Positions 15,021 to 15,242 of a stretch of DNA of 15,242 bases are shown here, piece after piece. The notes beneath the pieces are model-generated. The model was not told the DNA's origin. It did no database searches and worked only from the letters and a program-made list of their open reading frames with translations. Location of the stretch: assembly GCA_002428055.1 (NCBI GenBank), contig DIZY01000122.1:24451-39692 (forward strand), in the 5' to 3' direction. The stretch is from Helicobacteraceae bacterium UBA6016 (lineage in GTDB: Bacteria > Campylobacterota > Campylobacteria > Campylobacterales > UBA6016). The position numbers and the translations under genes are program-made. Every line of letters begins with the position of its first letter. The first letter of the stretch is position 1.

Positions 15021-15242
15021 TTAAAATGCGTGAACTATTTGTGTATTATTGCAATTGGTAAGCTTTTTATTGATAGTATCCACAATCTCTTCGCTATGCG
15101 AGGCTATGCAAATAATTTTTTCAGTATCTTTGTATTTATTTAAAAACTCGGCAAAAGTAAAGCAGCTATCAGCAATTTTATTATCATCTATAAATCCAAC
15201 GAACTCTTTATTTTTATAAAGTCGATATTCTTCCACAAGCTG
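15021..15242 (-). CDS. Rossmann-fold protein, C-terminal part (cut by window edge)
   Basis: The reading frame is open to the right edge (QLVEEYRLYK...), so the start lies outside; the GTG at 15236 is probably internal. The visible 73 residues contain EFVGFIDDNKIADSCFTF and KIICIASHSEEIVDTI, ending in NTQIVHAF. This strand-loop-strand pattern is the second half of a NeuD/PglD-like nucleotide-binding Rossmann module and resembles the N-terminal module of the next gene (SIVDDS, then VVLSILNSG). The full protein may be another modular glycan-modification enzyme. Function cannot be named from this part. Confidence 0.6.
   Translation of the reverse strand, partial: QLVEEYRLYKNKEFVGFIDDNKIADSCFTFAEFLNKYKDTEKIICIASHSEEIVDTINKKLTNCNNTQIVHAF

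Noticed and set aside
1..15242. CRISPR arrays, tRNA or rRNA genes, insertion sequences, integrases
   Set aside because: I saw no spaced direct repeats, no tRNA-like cloverleaf, no transposase or integrase frame and no terminal inverted repeats.

Overview
This 15.2 kb window is part of a surface-polysaccharide (LPS O-chain, capsule or glycoprotein glycan) biosynthesis locus. Every gene I can support lies on the minus strand, so transcription runs from the right edge to the left edge. AT-rich coding, tightly packed genes with 4-14 nt overlaps, and GTG and TTG starts fit a Campylobacterota bacterium (Sulfurimonas, Sulfurospirillum or Campylobacter-like). That placement is an inference from style and protein flavour; the window has no rRNA, tRNA or other phylogenetic marker.

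Layout in transcription order. (i) 15242-11286, the most AT-rich part: the tail of a Rossmann-fold protein cut by the window edge, a Rossmann-FkbM methyltransferase, a large GT-B-like capsule/surface-carbohydrate protein, and a compact FkbM methyltransferase. (ii) 11310-11173: an orphan 3' end of an otherwise missing gene, overlapping the FkbM 3' end and placed exactly where an upstream operon partner should be. (iii) 11173-8909: a class I methyltransferase followed with no gap by a glycosyltransferase-FkbM fusion protein. (iv) 8874-8203: a VapBC-type toxin-antitoxin pair with its own likely promoter. (v) 8156-7406: a class I methyltransferase split by a frameshift. (vi) 7409-4290: three overlapping genes, a WcaC-like GT4, a GalE-type epimerase lacking a conserved four-residue motif, and a GT2 glycosyltransferase. 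(vii) 4165-2169: an RmlD-like reductase and a FnlC/CapG-type 2-epimerase, which look like the last two steps to a UDP-2-acetamido-2,6-dideoxy-L-hexose. (viii) 2154-1: a class I methyltransferase, a radical SAM/SPASM protein and the start of another glycosyltransferase.

Together the genes would make nucleotide sugars (galE, reductase, 2-epimerase), assemble the repeat unit (about five glycosyltransferase modules) and decorate it heavily. There are six methyltransferase genes, three of them with FkbM domains, plus one radical SAM enzyme. No polymerase, flippase, ABC exporter, initiating transferase or 4,6-dehydratase is in the window, so these must lie outside it. The cluster looks mosaic: a base-composition shift near 11.3 kb, a gene remnant, a broken methyltransferase, a possibly damaged GalE and an inserted toxin-antitoxin pair all suggest recombination in a variable surface-glycan locus. 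I see no fully new system. The best leads are the altered GalE, the orphan gene end, the radical SAM/methyltransferase pair and the fusion enzyme.
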